A DNA stretch of 64,000 nucleotides from NCBI RefSeq assembly GCF_013761005.1, contig NZ_JACDUS010000003.1, positions 124,001 through 188,000 of the forward strand, written 5' to 3'. This DNA comes from Desulfosalsimonas propionicica. Lineage in GTDB: Bacteria > Desulfobacterota > Desulfobacteria > Desulfobacterales > Desulfosalsimonadaceae. Positions 63,298-64,000 of the stretch are shown here, in pieces. The position numbers and the translations under genes are program-made. The stretch's first letter is position 1. Each line of letters begins with the position of its first letter. Below the pieces are notes generated by a model, which saw nothing but the letters and a program-made list of their open reading frames with translations, did no database searches and was not told where the DNA came from.

Positions 63298-64000
63298 ATG
63301 AAAATCAAGGAGCCGGGAAAAGTAACCGATCGCATCACCCTGCTGGGCCGGCGGGAATCCAATGTATATCTGCTCGACGGCGGCACCGAGGCTGCCATCA
63401 TCGGCGGGGGAATGGTCTACATCGTACCCGAAGTCCTGGAGCAGATCCGGGAGATGGCCGTGGATACGGAAAAGATCAAAAGGATCGTGATTCTTCATTC
63501 CCATTTTGATCACTGCGGCATTGTACCGTTTTTCAAAAAACAGTGGCCCCGTGCGGCCGTGGCCGCATCCGCGCCGGCAAAGGCCATGCTGGCCAGACCG
63601 AAAGTGATTGAAACCATCAATGCCATGAATCATGAGACCCTAAAGCGCCGGGGCCGGCTCGATGATGCAAAAGAAAAAGGATATGCCGATTTTGAGGGCA
63701 TCGATGTGGAGCAGGTGCTCGAAGACGGCCAGAAGATCGCCTGCGGGGATCTGACCCTGGAGATTCTGGCCGTGCCGGGTCATTCCTCGTGCTGCCTTGC
63801 CGTGTACGTGCCTGAGCAAAAAGCCCTGTTTGCCTCGGATGCCGGCGGCATTGAAGCCGGAGACGAGATTTTTACTGCGGCCAATTCCGATTTTGACAAG
63901 TATCAGCAAAGCCTTGAAAAAATGGCGGGCTTAGATATTGCCGTCTACCTTGCCGAGCATTATGGCGCGCGAACCGGTCAGGAGGCGGCAAATTTTTTAA
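63298..64000 (+). CDS. Metallo-beta-lactamase-fold hydrolase (3' end outside window)
   Basis: 234 residues are visible and the frame is open at the edge. The zinc motif HSHFDHCG, the His in VPGHSSCC and the Asp in FASDAGG are the MBL ligands. The family includes glyoxalase II-type thioesterases and flavodiiron proteins; the start VTDRITLLGRRESNVYLLDG resembles stand-alone hydrolases. It could hydrolyse an acyl-CoA or lactone made by the operon. The ATG follows AAGGAGGTTGT. Confidence 0.85.
   Translation, partial: MKIKEPGKVTDRITLLGRRESNVYLLDGGTEAAIIGGGMVYIVPEVLEQIREMAVDTEKIKRIVILHSHFDHCGIVPFFKKQWPRAAVAASAPAKAMLARPKVIETINAMNHETLKRRGRLDDAKEKGYADFEGIDVEQVLEDGQKIACGDLTLEILAVPGHSSCCLAVYVPEQKALFASDAGGIEAGDEIFTAANSDFDKYQQSLEKMAGLDIAVYLAEHYGARTGQEAANFL

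Overview
The window is about 64 kb of GC-rich bacterial chromosome, and its gene content fits a Gram-negative anaerobe of the Desulfobacterota type. Reasons are the mercury-methylation pair hgcA/hgcB, a biotin-dependent sodium-pumping glutaconyl-CoA decarboxylase, beta-oxidation genes, two outer-membrane porins and several corrinoid, Fe-S and cytochrome proteins. It also carries two routes for oxygen respiration. I saw no rRNA, tRNA, CRISPR array, transposase or phage gene. The assignment to a group is an inference from gene content.

Layout. 1-6.3 kb: the start of a giant GGDEF-AAA protein (runs off the left edge), a CBS protein, a NifX-like protein, a YheT-type hydrolase and a cysteine-cluster protein. 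6.3-9.0 kb: a chemoreceptor and isocitrate lyase. 9.0-22.7 kb: a long respiratory cluster made of alternative complex III (actB, C, D, F, A and E) interleaved with a cbb3-like oxygen reductase (ccoN, a CcoO/P-like dihaem protein, ccoS and small membrane subunits) and a CcoI-type copper ATPase. 22.7-29.8 kb: myo-inositol-1-phosphate synthase with a TIM-barrel partner, a porin module, and the quinone methyltransferases ubiG/ubiE. 30.1-31.7 kb: hgcB and hgcA on the minus strand. 31.7-33.2 kb: a repeat-filled gene desert. 33.2-38.4 kb: a nitroreductase, a DUF2284 protein, a tandem Usp, an exonuclease, SafE- and FixH-like cbb3 assembly factors and a UbiA prenyltransferase. 38.4-41.7 kb: a second porin module. 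41.7-49.4 kb: an acyl-CoA ligase, a PHP protein, ahcY with a SahR-type regulator, and a FadB-type fusion. 49.7-54.4 kb: cytochrome bd (cydAB), a cyclic-nucleotide-binding protein and the membrane subunits of the sodium-pumping decarboxylase. 54.4-58.7 kb: a molybdopterin oxidoreductase and gcdA/gcdC. 59-64 kb: a catabolic operon of two SDRs, a zinc dehydrogenase, an EamA transporter, an enoyl-CoA isomerase and a metallo-beta-lactamase-fold protein (runs off the right edge).

How they work together. Acyl-CoA ligase, FadB-like fusion, enoyl-CoA isomerase and glutaconyl-CoA decarboxylase point to breakdown of fatty, dicarboxylic or aromatic acids through glutaconyl-CoA and crotonyl-CoA, with isocitrate lyase allowing growth on the acetyl-CoA produced. 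Electrons can pass through a quinone pool (ubiG, ubiE, UbiA) to alternative complex III and the cbb3-like oxidase or to cytochrome bd. ahcY and the SahR-like regulator recycle S-adenosylhomocysteine.

Non-coding structure is notable. Three families of long palindromic repeats (called A, B and C here) fill most large intergenic gaps. One lies between hgcA and hgcB, and two supply the stop codons of actA and cydB. Two copies of family C differ in sequence but keep their base pairing. The two porin genes share an exact 15-nt leader element at about the same distance from the start codon.
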